Shown: positions 43,236-58,200 of the stretch, piece after piece
Layout of the letters: each line of letters starts with the position of its first letter
Position numbering within the stretch: position 1 is the first letter of the stretch
Source of the DNA: Mesostigma viride
Taxonomy: Eukaryota; Streptophyta; Mesostigmatophyceae; Mesostigmatales; Mesostigmataceae
NCBI GenBank assembly: GCA_009746045.1
Contig: RPFO01000072.1
Span: 827,620 to 891,619 of the forward strand
Length of the DNA stretch: 64,000 nucleotides
Direction: 5' to 3'
Notes under the pieces: model-generated
Database searches by the model: none
Seen by the model: only the letters and a program-made list of their open reading frames with translations
What the model was told of the DNA's origin: nothing
Translations under genes and position numbers: made by a program

Positions 43236-46200
43236 ATGACGGAGACAGAGACGCAAGCAGTGAAGGTGGTGGTAGTTGGTGGGAGCTTTGCTGGGCAGCG
43301 CGCCTACAACACTCTCATACGTGCTTCCCGTCGGGAAAACCTTAACCTCGATGTCACGCTGGTGGATTCCCGAGGCTTCTGGGAGTACACCCCTGGAATC
43401 CTGCGTTGCCTCGTGGAGCCAAAGCATGCGGTAAGTTTCCTGTTGTTGAGGTGGTCCGTAACGACATCTCTCGGGCTACCGTAAACGCAGTGCCAGGCAG
43501 CGCAACTACTTATCGTAGCAGCCTCCCCCCCAGCATATGCTTTCAACTTCATGACCAACTACGGGCCTGCCTTGAGCACAGTAGATAACGGACTGGTAAA
43601 CGATGCAGACTATGCTAGAGAAACAGAAGCCCAACAAACCCACCTTGCCATGTAACCCAGGGTCCCAGGCCCGTTTTTTCCATCATCGGCGTGTCTTCAT
43701 GCATTTGTGTCTTCATCCTCTGCTGCAACGCAGAAAAACATGATATTCTGCGACAGCGAGGAGGGTGACGGCCGCCAGCACAAGAACGTTACCGCACTCG
43801 CGTGTGGCATCCTGATTGCACCGCCCCCGTCACCAGGCACCGCTGCCGATGACAGCAGTCGTGCCCACAGAGGCAGCACCCCCGCGCCAGCTGAGAGGGG
43901 CCAAGGGGACATGCGAGTGGTTGCCACTGCCGTCACGCTGTCGGGCGGCCACCCCCCCCTCCCCTTTGACTACTGCATCCTGGCCACCGGCTCCCGCTAC
44001 GTGTCCCCTATCAAACCGGCCATGAGCATGCACGGTTGCGGCGGCCATGATAACGACAGCCAAGCAGCACCGGTGGACCCCAGCGACGCACCAGCAGCGA
44101 CAGCAATGCTGGCGCCACGGCCGGACATTGCGCTGGGGGCCGGGGATGCGACCACTCGTCGGCGCCACCTGCTAGAGTCGCGGATGGCGGAACTAGAGGA
44201 CGCGCACCGCACGCTGCAGCGGTGCCGGAGGTGGGGGCGAATGGGGGTGGGTGGGAGGGAAAGGAACCCAAAGGAAAAAAGGACCTTTGATGGCCATGGG
44301 CGATGGGAGCGCATCAGTGGGGGCCAGGCCAGGGTGGGCAGCGGAGGATTGGCAGGTGGCAGCTTGGCCACCGGACAGAAAGGGGAGGGATCTTGTCACC
44401 TTTTATTTTATTATCTATTCATTTACGTCTTTTGTGTGGTTGATTTATCAAGCTAGTATATCCCTGAGTGTAGGCCTGCGTCTGCGACGTGTGCCATGGC
44501 TTGCAGGAGGCAGCGTTGATATCCCCCTCGTGCAGGTGGTGTGTCATCCCCATCCCCCTACGTGCTGACGTGGCTGCAAATGTGTGGCTAAGAACATTAT
44601 CAAGGAGACAACCATCAGAGATCATCTATATATCGAGTGTAGAGTATTCCTCTAACCATCGATATACAAGGGCCCACGGTGCAAAACTGCTGCATGGTGG
44701 ATGCACAACGAACTTACCCTGTGATCCATAAGGGCACTCACTTGTTACATACAAGAAACGCAGCCAACCTGCGTTTCTAGTGCCTCTTGGCCCGGTGCCG
44801 TGCCCTGCCCTATTGCATGGCTTGGAAGAGAAATAAACGCCACTGGCTTGCTGGGGCCTGAATAGGTCATCCCGTGCCCTAGCAAGCCAAGCTGTTGTGT
44901 GCCTTGCCAACAGAATGGTCGTATTGTGCCCGGAAAAGCCGCGTACCGCCGCCTCGTTGCTGCCTGCGTATCTGTCACTGCCCATTGCGCTCGCCTTACA
45001 GCCCTCCCTCTCCTTCTACTGCTCTTTATGCCACCACCCGTCACTGCCACCCGTCCCCACCACCTTCCACCACCACCACCACCACCACCACCACCACCAC
45101 CACCACCACCACCACCACCACCACCACCACCACCACCACCACCACCACCACCACCACCACCACCACCACCACCACCACCACCACCACCACCACCACCACC
45201 ACCACCACCACCACCACCACCACCACCACCAGCGTCGCGATCATCGGTGGGGGCACGGTGGGCGTGGAGCTGGCGGCGGAGATCGTTGGGCGGTGGGGAC
45301 CAGCGAAGGCCGTCACGCTGATCACCTCGCACGACCGTACGTGGTGCCCCCCAGGTCGTTTCCCACCCCCCATGTGTCGCATCCCCAAATGGTTGGTGGG
45401 GGGGTTGCATCCCATCGCATGGCCTTACGCGCCTGCCTTTGTGTCCCACCCCTCTGCAGTCCTTCGTTCACCGGTGCCCATCGCTAGGAACTAACTCGTC
45501 CATCCTCAGCTGCTCTGGCCGTGCCGCCGCCTCCACACACAGTCACACAATCGCTGTCCGTCCCCAGTGGTCATCGCCACCCTCCTCTTTGATGATCAGC
45601 TTTTCTTTGATCGGTGTCTGTCCCCAGTGGTCATCGCCACCCTCCTCTTTGATGAGCACCCTGTTCTTTGGCTTCCATAATTATGAGCTTCTCATTACTC
45701 AAACTACTTGCGTGTGCCCTTAGCTGGCAAAGTGGCGATTGCCTGGCCATGACTAGCAATGCCTTGCTGAATACATATTCGTTTTCGATTCATCACCTCC
45801 TTTCGGCTCGCTTTTGCCACCTGGCTGCTCTTCACCTGCCTCCCGTCACGTCCCCCCCCCCCCCCTTCCCCCAGGCCTGCTGGAGCGGATGGGGCCCTCC
45901 GCGTCCAAACACGCGCTGACCTGGTTGGAGCGGCGCGGTGTGCGCGTGTGGACAGGCGACCGTGTGACTGAGTGCCGGCCCAGCTCCCCCGCTCACGTTG
46001 GCTCAAGTCGTGCGGTCGACCGTGACGGTTTCGGTAGCATCCGCCACGATGACAACCACCAGGGGGTCGTAGGTAGCGGCCGCAAGGACGGCCGGCTTGG
46101 CAATGCGGCCGGTGGTTTAGGGGGGAAGGAGCGGGACCACGACACGGCGGCGGATGACGCCACCCGCGCGCTGCTGGCATCGAATGGTGACAAGAGCTCT

Positions 46201-49200
46201 GGCCGCGGTGGCGGGGAAGAAGGGATGTCGGGGGCTGAGCAAGCGGGGTACACCCTCGAGACGTCGAGTGGGCGCCACCTGGACGTGGATGTGGTCTACC
46301 GGTAGGTACTCTACTCTCCTGCCCACAGTGCACCGGCAGGTAGTCGACTCTCCTGCCCATAGTGCAGCGGCAGGTACTCTACTCTCCTGCCCATAGTGCC
46401 CCGGCAGGTACTCGACTCTCCTGCCCATAGTGCACCGGCAGGTAGTCTACTCTCCTGCCCACAGTGCACCGGCAGGTACTCTACTCTCCTGCCCATAGTG
46501 CAGCGGCAGGTAGTCTACTCTCCTGCCCACAGTGCACCGGCAGGTAGTCGACTCTCCTGCCCACAGTGCCCCGGCAGGTAGTCGACTCTCCTGCCCATAG
46601 TGCACCGGCAGGTAGTCTACTCTCCTGCCCACAGTGCCCCGGCAGGTAGTCGACTCTCCTGCCCATAGTGCACCGGCAGGTAGTCTACTCTCCTGCCCAC
46701 AGTGCCCCGGCAGGTAGTCTACTCTCCTGCCCATAGTGCACCGGCAGGTAGTCGACTCTCCTGCCCACAGTGCACCGGCAGGTAGTCTACTCTCCTGCCC
46801 ATAGTGCAGCGGCAGGTACTCTACTCTCCTGCCCACAGTGCACCGGCAGGTACTCGACTCTCCTGCCCACAGTGCACCGGCAGGTAGTCGACTCTCCTGC
46901 CCACAGTGCACCGGCAGGTACTCTACTCTCCTGCCCACAGTGCACCGGCAGGTACTCTACTCTCCTGCCCATAGTGCACCGGCAGGTACTCGACTCTCCT
47001 GCCCACAGTGCACCGGCAGGTAGTCGACTCTCCTGCCCACAGTGCACCGGCAGGTACTCGACTCTCCTGCCCACAGTGCACCGGCAGGTAGTCTACTCTC
47101 CTGCCCATAGTGCACCGGCAGGTACTCTACTCTCCTGCCCACAGTGCAGCGGCAGGTACTCGACTCTCCTGCCCACAGTGCACCGGCAGGTAGTCTACTC
47201 TCCTGCCCACAGTGCACCGGCAGGTACTCTACTCTCCTGCCCACAGTGCACCGGCAGGTAGTCTACTCTCCTGCCCATAGTGCAGCGGCAGGTAGTCGAC
47301 TCTCCTGCCCACAGTGCACCGGCAGGTAGTCTACTCTCCTGCCCACAGTGCACCGGCAGGTACTCTACTCTCCTGCCCACAGTGCACCGGCAGGTACTCT
47401 ACTCTCCTGCCCACAGTGCACCGGCAGGTAGTCGACTCTCCTGCCCACAGTGCCCCGGCAGGTAGTCTACTCTCCTGCCCACAGTGCACCGGCAGGTAGT
47501 CTACTCTCCTGCCCATAGTGCACCGGCAGGTACTCTACTCTCCTGCCCACAGTGCACCGGCAGGTACTCGACTCTCCTGCCCACAGTGCACCGGCAGGTA
47601 CTCTACTCTCCTGCCCACAGTGCACCGGCAGGTAGTCGACTCTCCTGCCCATAGTGCACCGGCAGGTACTCGACTCTCCTGCCCACAGTGCACCGGCAGG
47701 TACTCGACTCTCCTGCCCACAGTGCACCGGCAGGTACTCTACTCTCCTGCCCACAGTGCACCGGCAGGTAGTCTACTCTCCTGCCCATAGTGCACCGGCA
47801 GGTAGTCTACTCTCCTGCCCACAGTGCACCGGCAGGTACTCTACTCTCCTGCCCATAGTGCACCGGCAGGTAGTCTACTCTCCTGCCCATAGTGCACCGG
47901 CAGGTACTCGACTCTCCTGCCCACAGTGCACCGGCAGGTAGTCTACTCTCCTGCCCACAGTGCACCGGCAGGTAGTCGACTCTCCTGCCCATAGTGCACC
48001 GGCAGGTACTCTACTCTCCTGCCCACAGTGCACCGGCAGGTACTCTACTCTCCTGCCCATAGTGCACCGGCAGGTAGTCTACTCTCCTGCCCATAGTGCA
48101 CCGGCAGGTAGTCTACTCTCCTGCCCACAGTGCACCGGCAGGTACTCTACTCTCCTGCCCATAGTGCACCGGCAGGTACTCTACTCTCCTGCCCACAGTG
48201 CAGCGGCAGGTAGTCTACTCTCCTGCCCATAGTGCAGCGGCAGGTACTCTACTCTCCTGCCCATAGTGCACCGGCAGGTACTCTACTCTCCTGCCCACAG
48301 TGCACCGGCAGGTAGTCTACTCTCCTGCCCACAGTGCACCGGCAGGTAGTCTACTCTCCTGCCCACAGTGCACCGGCAGGTACTCGACTCTCCTGCCCAT
48401 AGTGCACCGGCAGGTAGTCTACTCTCCTGCCCATAGTGCACCGGCAGGTAGTCGACTCTCCTGCCCACAGTGCACCGGCAGGTAGTCTACTCTCCTGCCC
48501 ATAGTGCACCGGCAGGTACTCTACTCTCCTGCCCACAGTGCAGCGGCAGGTACTCTACTCTCCTGCCCATAGTGCACCGGCAGGTACTCGACTCTCCTGC
48601 CCACAGTGCACCGGCAGGTACTCTACTCTCCTGCCCACAGTGCACCGGCAGGTACTCTACTCTCCTGCCCATAGTGCACCGGCAGGTACTCGACTCTCCT
48701 GCCCACAGTGCACCGGCAGGTAGTCTACTCTCCTGCCCACAGTGCACCGGCAGGTACTCTACTCTCCTGCCCATAGTGCACCGGCAGGTACTCTACTCTC
48801 CTGCCCATAGTGCACCGGCAGGTACTCGACTCTCCTGCCCATAGTGCAGCGGCAGGTACTCTACTCTCCTGCCCATAGTGCACCGGCAGGTACTCTACTC
48901 TCCTGCCCACAGTGCAGCGGCAGGTAGTCTACTCTCCTGCCCACAGTGCACCGGCAGGTAGTCGACTCTCCTGCCCATAGTGCACCGGCAGGTACTCTAC
49001 TCTCCTGCCCACAGTGCACCGGCAGGTACTCTACTCTCCTGCCCATAGTGCACCGGCAGGTAGTCTACTCTCCTGCCCATAGTGCACCGGCAGGTACTCT
49101 ACTCTCCTGCCCATAGTGCACCGGCAGGTACTCGACTCTCCTGCCCATAGTGCAGCGGCAGGTACTCTACTCTCCTGCCCATAGTGCACCGGCAGGTACT

Positions 49201-52200
49201 CTACTCTCCTGCCCACAGTGCAGCGGCAGGTAGTCTACTCTCCTGCCCACAGTGCACCGGCAGGTAGTCTACTCTCCTGCCCATAGTGCACCGGCAGGTA
49301 CTCTACTCTCCTGCCCACAGTGCACCGGCAGGTACTCGACTCTCCTGCCCATAGTGCAGCGGCAGGTACTCTACTCTCCTGCCCATAGTGCACCGGCAGG
49401 TAGTCGACTCTCCTGCCCACAGTGCACCGGCAGGTAGTCTACTCTCCTGCCCACAGTGCAGCGGCAGGTAGTCGACTCTCCTGCCCATAGTGCACCGGCA
49501 GGTACTCTACTCTCCTGCCCACAGTGCACCGGCAGGTAGTCTACTCTCCTGCCCATAGTGCACCGGCAGGTAGTCTACTCTCCTGCCCATAGTGCACCGG
49601 CAGGTAGTCTACTCTCCTGCCCACAGTGCACCGGCAGGTACTCTACTCTCCTGCCCATAGTGCACCGGCAGGTACTCTACTCTCCTGCCCACAGTGCAGC
49701 GGCAGGTAGTCTACTCTCCTGCCCATAGTGCAGCGGCAGGTACTCTACTCTCCTGCCCATAGTGCACCGGCAGGTACTCTACTCTCCTGCCCACAGTGCA
49801 CCGGCAGGTAGTCTACTCTCCTGCCCACAGTGCACCGGCAGGTACTCGACTCTCCTGCCCACAGTGCACCGGTAGGTAGTCTACTCTCCTGCCCACAGTG
49901 CACCGGCAGGTAGTCTACTCTCCTGCCCATAGTGCACCGGCAGGTAGTCGACTCTCCTGCCCACAGTGCACCGGCAGGTACTCGACTCTCCTGCCCATAG
50001 TGCACCGGCAGGTACTCTACTCTCCTGCCCACAGTGCACCGGCAGGTAGTCTACTCTCCTGCCCATAGTGCAGCGGCAGGTACTCTACTCTCCTGCCCAT
50101 AGTGCACCGGCAGGTACTCTACTCTCCTGCCCATAGTGCACCGGCAGGTAGTCGACTCTCCTGCCCACAGTGCACCGGCAGGTACTCTACTCTCCTGCCC
50201 ACAGTGCAGCGGCAGGTACTCTACTCTCCTGCCCATAGTGCACCGGCAGGTACTCTACTCTCCTGCCCACAGTGCACCGGCAGGTACTCTACTCTCCTGC
50301 CCATAGTGCACCGGCAGGTAGTCTACTCTCCTGCCCACAGTGCACCGGCAGGTAGTCTACTCTCCTGCCCACAGTGCACCGGCAGGTAGTCTACTCTCCT
50401 GCCCATAGTGCACCGGCAGGTACTCTACTCTCCTGCCCATAGTGCACCGGCAGGTAGTCTACTCTCCTGCCCATAGTGCACCGGCAGGTACTCTACTCTC
50501 CTGCCCACAGTGCAGCGGCAGGTAGTCTACTCTCCTGCCCACAGTGCACCGGCAGGTAGTCGACTCTCCTGCCCATAGTGCACCGGCAGGTACTCTACTC
50601 TCCTGCCCACAGTGCACCGGCAGGTACTCTACTCTCCTGCCCATAGTGCACCGGCAGGTAGTCTACTCTCCTGCCCATAGTGCACCGGCAGGTACTCTAC
50701 TCTCCTGCCCATAGTGCACCGGCAGGTACTCGACTCTCCTGCCCATAGTGCAGCGGCAGGTACTCTACTCTCCTGCCCATAGTGCACCGGCAGGTACTCT
50801 ACTCTCCTGCCCACAGTGCAGCGGCAGGTAGTCTACTCTCCTGCCCACAGTGCACCGGCAGGTAGTCGACTCTCCTGCCCATAGTGCACCGGCAGGTACT
50901 CTACTCTCCTGCCCACAGTGCACCGGCAGGTACTCGACTCTCCTGCCCATAGTGCAGCGGCAGGTACTCTACTCTCCTGCCCATAGTGCACCGGCAGGTA
51001 CTCTACTCTCCTGCCCACAGTGCACCGGCAGGTAGTCTACTCTCCTGCCCACAGTGCAGCGGCAGGTAGTCGACTCTCCTGCCCATAGTGCACCGGCAGG
51101 TACTCTACTCTCCTGCCCACAGTGCACCGGCAGGTACTCTACTCTCCTGCCCATAGTGCACCGGCAGGTAGTCTACTCTCCTGCCCATAGTGCACCGGCA
51201 GGTAGTCTACTCTCCTGCCCACAGTGCACCGGCAGGTACTCTACTCTCCTGCCCATAGTGCACCGGCAGGTACTCTACTCTCCTGCCCACAGTGCAGCGG
51301 CAGGTAGTCTACTCTCCTGCCCATAGTGCAGCGGCAGGTACTCTACTCTCCTGCCCATAGTGCACCGGCAGGTACTCTACTCTCCTGCCCACAGTGCACC
51401 GGCAGGTAGTCTACTCTCCTGCCCACAGTGCACCGGCAGGTACTCGACTCTCCTGCCCACAGTGCACCGGTAGGTAGTCTACTCTCCTGCCCACAGTGCA
51501 CCGGCAGGTAGTCTACTCTCCTGCCCATAGTGCACCGGCAGGTAGTCGACTCTCCTGCCCACAGTGCACCGGCAGGTACTCGACTCTCCTGCCCATAGTG
51601 CACCGGCAGGTACTCTACTCTCCTGCCCACAGTGCACCGGCAGGTAGTCTACTCTCCTGCCCATAGTGCAGCGGCAGGTACTCTACTCTCCTGCCCATAG
51701 TGCACCGGCAGGTACTCTACTCTCCTGCCCATAGTGCACCGGCAGGTAGTCGACTCTCCTGCCCACAGTGCACCGGCAGGTACTCTACTCTCCTGCCCAC
51801 AGTGCAGCGGCAGGTACTCTACTCTCCTGCCCATAGTGCACCGGCAGGTACTCTACTCTCCTGCCCACAGTGCACCGGCAGGTACTCTACTCTCCTGCCC
51901 ATAGTGCACCGGCAGGTAGTCTACTCTCCTGCCCACAGTGCACCGGCAGGTAGTCTACTCTCCTGCCCACAGTGCACCGGCAGGTAGTCTACTCTCCTGC
52001 CCATAGTGCACCGGCAGGTAGTCGACTCTCCTGCCCATAGTGCACCGGCAGGTAGTCTACTCTCCTGCCCATAGTGCACCGGCAGGTACTCGACTCTCCT
52101 GCCCACAGTGCACCGGCAGGTAGTCTACTCTCCTGCCCACAGTGCACCGGCAGGTAGTCTACTCTCCTGCCCACAGTGCACCGGCAGGTAGTCTACTCTC

Positions 52201-55200
52201 CTGCCCATAGTGCACCGGCAGGTAGTCTACTCTCCTGCCCATAGTGCACCGGCAGGTACTCTACTCTCCTGCCCACAGTGCACCGGCAGGTACTCTACTC
52301 TCCTGCCCACAGTGCAGCGGCAGGTAGTCGACTCTCCTGCCCATAGTGCACCGGCAGGTACTCTACTCTCCTGCCCATAGTGCACCGGCAGGTAGTCTAC
52401 TCTCCTGCCCATAGTGCACCGGCAGGTACTCTACTCTCCTGCCCACAGTGCAGCGGCAGGTACTCGACTCTCCTGCCCACAGTGCACCGGTAGGTAGTCT
52501 ACTCTCCTGCCCACAGTGCACCGGCAGGTAGTCTACTCTCCTGCCCATAGTGCACCGGCAGGTACTCTACTCTCCTGCCCATAGTGCACCGGCAGGTAGT
52601 CGACTCTCCTGCCCATAGTGCACCGGCAGGTACTCGACTCTCCTGCCCATAGTGCACCGGCAGGTAGTCGACTCTCCTGCCCATAGTGCACCGGCAGGTA
52701 GTCTACTCTCCTGCCCATAGTGCACCGGCAGGTACTCTACTCTCCTGCCCATAGTGCACCGGCAGGTAGTCGACTCTCCTGCCCACAGTGCCCCGGCAGG
52801 TAGTCTACTCTCCTGCCCATAGTGCACCGGCAGGTAGTCGACTCTCCTGCCCATAGTGCACCGGCAGGTAGTCTACTCTCCTGCCCATAGTGCACCGGCA
52901 GGTAGTCGACTCTCCTGCCCATAGTGCACCGGCAGGTAGTCGACTCTCCTGCCCATAGTGCACCGGCAGGTACTCTACTCTCCTGCCCACAGTGCACCGG
53001 CAGGTAATCTACTCTCCTGCCCACAGTGCACCGGCAGGTAGTCGACTCTCCTGCCCATAGTGCACCGGCAGGTACTCGACTCTCCTGCCCATAGTGCACC
53101 GGCAGGTAGTCGACTCTCCTGCCCACAGTGCCCCGGCAGGTAGTCTACTCTCCTGCCCATAGTGCACCGGCAGGTAGTCGACTCTCCTGCCCATAGTGCA
53201 CCGGCAGGTAATCTACTCTCCTGCCCATAGTGCACCGGCAGGTACTCTACTCTCCTGCCCATAGTGCACCGGCAGGTACTCTACTCTCCTGCCCATAGTG
53301 CACCGGCAGGTACTCTACTCTCCTGCCCATAGTGCACCGGCAGGTACTCTACTCTCCTGCCCATAGTGCACCGGCAGGTAGTCTACTCTCCTGCCCACAG
53401 TGCCCCGGCAGGTAGTCTACTCTCCTGCCCACAGTGCACCGGCAGGTACTCTACTCTCCTGCCCATAGTGCACCGGCAGGTAGTCTACTCTCCTGCCCAT
53501 AGTGCACCGGCAGGTAGTCTACTCTCCTGCCCACAGTGCACCGGCAGGTACTCTACTCTCCTGCCCATAGTGCACCGGCAGGTACTCGACTCTCCTGCCC
53601 ATAGTGCACCGGCAGGTAGTCGACTCTCCTGCCCATAGTGCACCGGCAGGTAGTCTACTCTCCTGCCCACAGTGCACCGGCAGGTAGTCTACTCTCCTGC
53701 CCATAGTGCACCGGCAGGTACTCGACTCTCCTGCCCACAGTGCACCGGCAGGTAGTCGACTCTCCTGCCCACAGTGCAGCGGCAGGTACTCGACTCTCCT
53801 GCCCATAGTGCACCGGCAGGTACTCTACTCTCCTGCCCACAGTGCACCGGCAGGTACTCTACTCTCCTGCCCACAGTGCACCGGCAGGTACTCGACTCTC
53901 CTGCCCACAGTGCACCGGCAGGTAGTCTACTCTCCTGCCCACAGTGCACCGGCAGGTACTCTACTCTCCTGCCCATAGTGCACCGGCAGGTACTCGACTC
54001 TCCTGCCCACAGTGCAGCGGCAGGTAGTCGACTCTCCTGCCCATAGTGCACCGGCAGGTAGTCTACTCTCCTGCCCACAGTGCAGCGGCAGGTACTCTAC
54101 TCTCCTGCCCACAGTGCACCGGCAGGTAGTCGACTCTCCTGCCCATAGTGCACCGGCAGGTACTCGACTCTCCTGCCCACAGTGCACCGGCAGGTACTCT
54201 ACTCTCCTGCCCACAGTGCACCGGCAGGTAGTCGACTCTCCTGCCCATAGTGCACCGGCAGGTACTCTACTCTCCTGCCCATAGTGCACCGGCAGGTAGT
54301 CTACTCTCCTGCCCACAGTGCACCGGCAGGTAGTCTACTCTCCTGCCCACAGTGCACCGGCAGGTAGTCTACTCTCCTGCCCACAGTGCACCGGCAGGTA
54401 GTCTACTCTCCTGCCCATAGTGCACCGGCAGGTAGTCGACTCTCCTGCCCACAGTGCACCGGCAGGTAGTCTACTCTCCTGCCCATAGTGCACCGGCAGG
54501 TACTCGACTCTCCTGCCCACAGTGCACCGGCAGGTACTCTACTCTCCTGCCCATAGTGCACCGGCAGGTACTCTACTCTCCTGCCCATAGTGCACCGGCA
54601 GGTACTCTACTCTCCTGCCCATAGTGCACCGGCAGGTACTCTACTCTCCTGCCCATAGTGCACCGGCAGGTACTCTACTCTCCTGCCCACAGTGCACCGG
54701 CAGGTACTCTACTCTCCTGCCCATAGTGCACCGGCAGGTACTCTACTCTCCTGCCCATAGTGCACCGGCAGGTACTCTACTCTCCTGCCCATAGTGCACC
54801 GGCAGGTACTCGACTCTCCTGCCCACAGTGCACCGGCAGGTAGTCGACTCTCCTGCCCACAGTGCAGCGGCAGGTACTCTACTCTCCTGCCCATAGTGCA
54901 GCGGCAGGTACTCTACTCTCCTGCCCATAGTGCACCGGCAGGTACTCGACTCTCCTGCCCATAGTGCACCGGCAGGTAGTCTACTCTCCTGCCCACAGTG
55001 CAGCGGCAGGTAGTCGACTCTCCTGCCCATAGTGCACCGGCAGGTACTCGACTCTCCTGCCCACAGTGCACCGGCAGGTAGTCGACTCTCCTGCCCATAG
55101 TGCAGCGGCAGGTACTCTACTCTCCTGCCCATAGTGCACCGGCAGGTACTCGACTCTCCTGCCCATAGTGCACCGGCAGGTAGTCTACTCTCCTGCCCAT

Positions 55201-58200
55201 AGTGCACCGGCAGGTAGTCTACTCTCCTGCCCATAGTGCACCGGCAGGTAGTCTACTCTCCTGCCCATAGTGCACCGGCAGGTACTCTACTCTCCTGCCC
55301 ACAGTGCACCGGCAGGTAGTCTACTCTCCTGCCCATAGTGCACCGGCAGGTACTCTACTCTCCTGCCCATAGTGCACCGGCAGGTAGTCTACTCTCCTGC
55401 CCATAGTGCACCGGCAGGTACTCTACTCTCCTGCCCACAGTGCACCGGCAGGTAGTCTACTCTCCTGCCCATAGTGCACCGGCAGGTACTCTACTCTCCT
55501 GCCCATAGTGCACCGGCAGGTACTCTACTCTCCTGCCCATAGTGCACCGGCAGGTACTCTACTCTCCTGCCCACAGTGCACCGGCAGGTACTCTACTCTC
55601 CTGCCCATAGTGCACCGGCAGGTACTCTACTCTCCTGCCCACAGTGCACCGGCAGGTACTCTACTCTCCTGCCCATAGTGCACCGGTAGGTACTCGACTC
55701 TCCTGCCCATAGTGCACCGGCAGGTACTCTACTCTCCTGCCCACAGTGCACCGGCAGGTACTCGACTCTCCTGCCCACAGTGCACCGGCAGGTAGTCTAC
55801 TCTCCTGCCCACAGTGCACCGGCAGGTACTCGACTCTCCTGCCCACAGTGCACCGGCAGGTAGTCTACTCTCCTGCCCATAGTGCACCGGCAGGTACTCT
55901 ACTCTCCTGCCCATAGTGCACCGGCAGGTACTCGACTCTCCTGCCCACAGTGCACCGGCAGGTAGTCTACTCTCCTGCCCATAGTGCACCGGCAGGTACT
56001 CTACTCTCCTGCCCATAGTGCACCGGCAGGTACTCGACTCTCCTGCCCACAGTGCACCGGCAGGTACTCGACTCTCCTGCCCACAGTGCACCGGCAGGTA
56101 GTCTACTCTCCTGCCCACAGTGCACCGGCAGGTAGTCTACTCTCCTGCCCACAGTGCACCGGCAGGTAGTCGACTCTCCTGCCCACAGTGCACCGGCAGG
56201 TACTCTACTCTCCTGCCCATAGTGCACCGGCAGGTAGTCGACTCTCCTGCCCACAGTGCAGCGGCAGGTACTCGACTCTCCTGCCCACAGTGCACCGGCA
56301 GGTAGTCTACTCTCCTGCCCACAGTGCACCGGCAGGTAGTCGACTCTCCTGCCCACAGTGCACCGGCAGGTAGTCTACTCTCCTGCCCACAGTGCAGCGG
56401 CAGGTAGTCGACTCTCCTGCCCACAGTGCACCGGCAGGTACTCGACTCTCCTGCCCACAGTGCACCGGCAGGTAGTCGACTCTCCTGCCCATAGTGCAGC
56501 GGCAGGTACTCTACTCTCCTGCCCATAGTGCACCGGCAGGTACTCGACTCTCCTGCCCATAGTGCACCGGCAGGTAGTCTACTCTCCTGCCCATAGTGCA
56601 CCGGCAGGTAGTCTACTCTCCTGCCCATAGTGCACCGGCAGGTAGTCTACTCTCCTGCCCATAGTGCACCGGCAGGTACTCTACTCTCCTGCCCACAGTG
56701 CAGCGGCAGGTAGTCTACTCTCCTGCCCATAGTGCACCGGCAGGTACTCTACTCTCCTGCCCATAGTGCACCGGCAGGTAGTCTACTCTCCTGCCCATAG
56801 TGCACCGGCAGGTACTCTACTCTCCTGCCCACAGTGCACCGGCAGGTAGTCTACTCTCCTGCCCATAGTGCACCGGCAGGTACTCTACTCTCCTGCCCAT
56901 AGTGCACCGGCAGGTAGTCGACTCTCCTGCCCATAGTGCACCGGCAGGTACTCTACTCTCCTGCCCACAGTGCACCGGCAGGTACTCTACTCTCCTGCCC
57001 ATAGTGCACCGGCAGGTACTCTACTCTCCTGCCCACAGTGCACCGGCAGGTACTCTACTCTCCTGCCCATAGTGCACCGGTAGGTACTCGACTCTCCTGC
57101 CCATAGTGCACCGGCAGGTACTCTACTCTCCTGCCCACAGTGCACCGGCAGGTACTCGACTCTCCTGCCCACAGTGCACCGGCAGGTAGTCTACTCTCCT
57201 GCCCACAGTGCACCGGCAGGTACTCGACTCTCCTGCCCACAGTGCACCGGCAGGTAGTCTACTCTCCTGCCCATAGTGCACCGGCAGGTACTCTACTCTC
57301 CTGCCCATAGTGCACCGGCAGGTACTCGACTCTCCTGCCCACAGTGCACCGGCAGGTAGTCTACTCTCCTGCCCATAGTGCACCGGCAGGTACTCTACTC
57401 TCCTGCCCATAGTGCACCGGCAGGTACTCGACTCTCCTGCCCACAGTGCACCGGCAGGTACTCGACTCTCCTGCCCACAGTGCACCGGCAGGTAGTCTAC
57501 TCTCCTGCCCACAGTGCACCGGCAGGTAGTCTACTCTCCTGCCCACAGTGCACCGGCAGGTAGTCGACTCTCCTGCCCACAGTGCACCGGCAGGTACTCT
57601 ACTCTCCTGCCCATAGTGCACCGGCAGGTAGTCGACTCTCCTGCCCACAGTGCAGCGGCAGGTACTCGACTCTCCTGCCCACAGTGCACCGGCAGGTAGT
57701 CTACTCTCCTGCCCACAGTGCACCGGCAGGTAGTCGACTCTCCTGCCCACAGTGCACCGGCAGGTAGTCTACTCTCCTGCCCATAGTGCACCGGCAGGTA
57801 CTCTACTCTCCTGCCCACAGTGCACCGGCAGGTACTCTACTCTCCTGCCCATAGTGCACCGGCAGGTACTCGACTCTCCTGCCCATAGTGCACCGGCAGG
57901 TACTCTACTCTCCTGCCCATAGTGCACCGGCAGGTAGTCTACTCTCCTGCCCACAGTGCACCGGCAGGTACTCGACTCTCCTGCCCATAGTGCAGCGGCA
58001 GGTACTCGACTCTCCTGCCCATAGTGCACCGGCAGGTACTCGACTCTCCTGCCCATAGTGCACCGGCAGGTAGTCTACTCTCCTGCCCATAGTGCACCGG
58101 CAGGTACTCTACTCTCCTGCCCATAGTGCACCGGCAGGTAGTCTACTCTCCTGCCCATAGTGCACCGGCAGGTACTCTACTCTCCTGCCCACAGTGCACC

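Noticed and set aside
44745-45494. Frames with polyglycine, polythreonine, polyhistidine or polyproline
   Set aside because: Produced by the CCA run in intron 2 of the FSP1-like gene.
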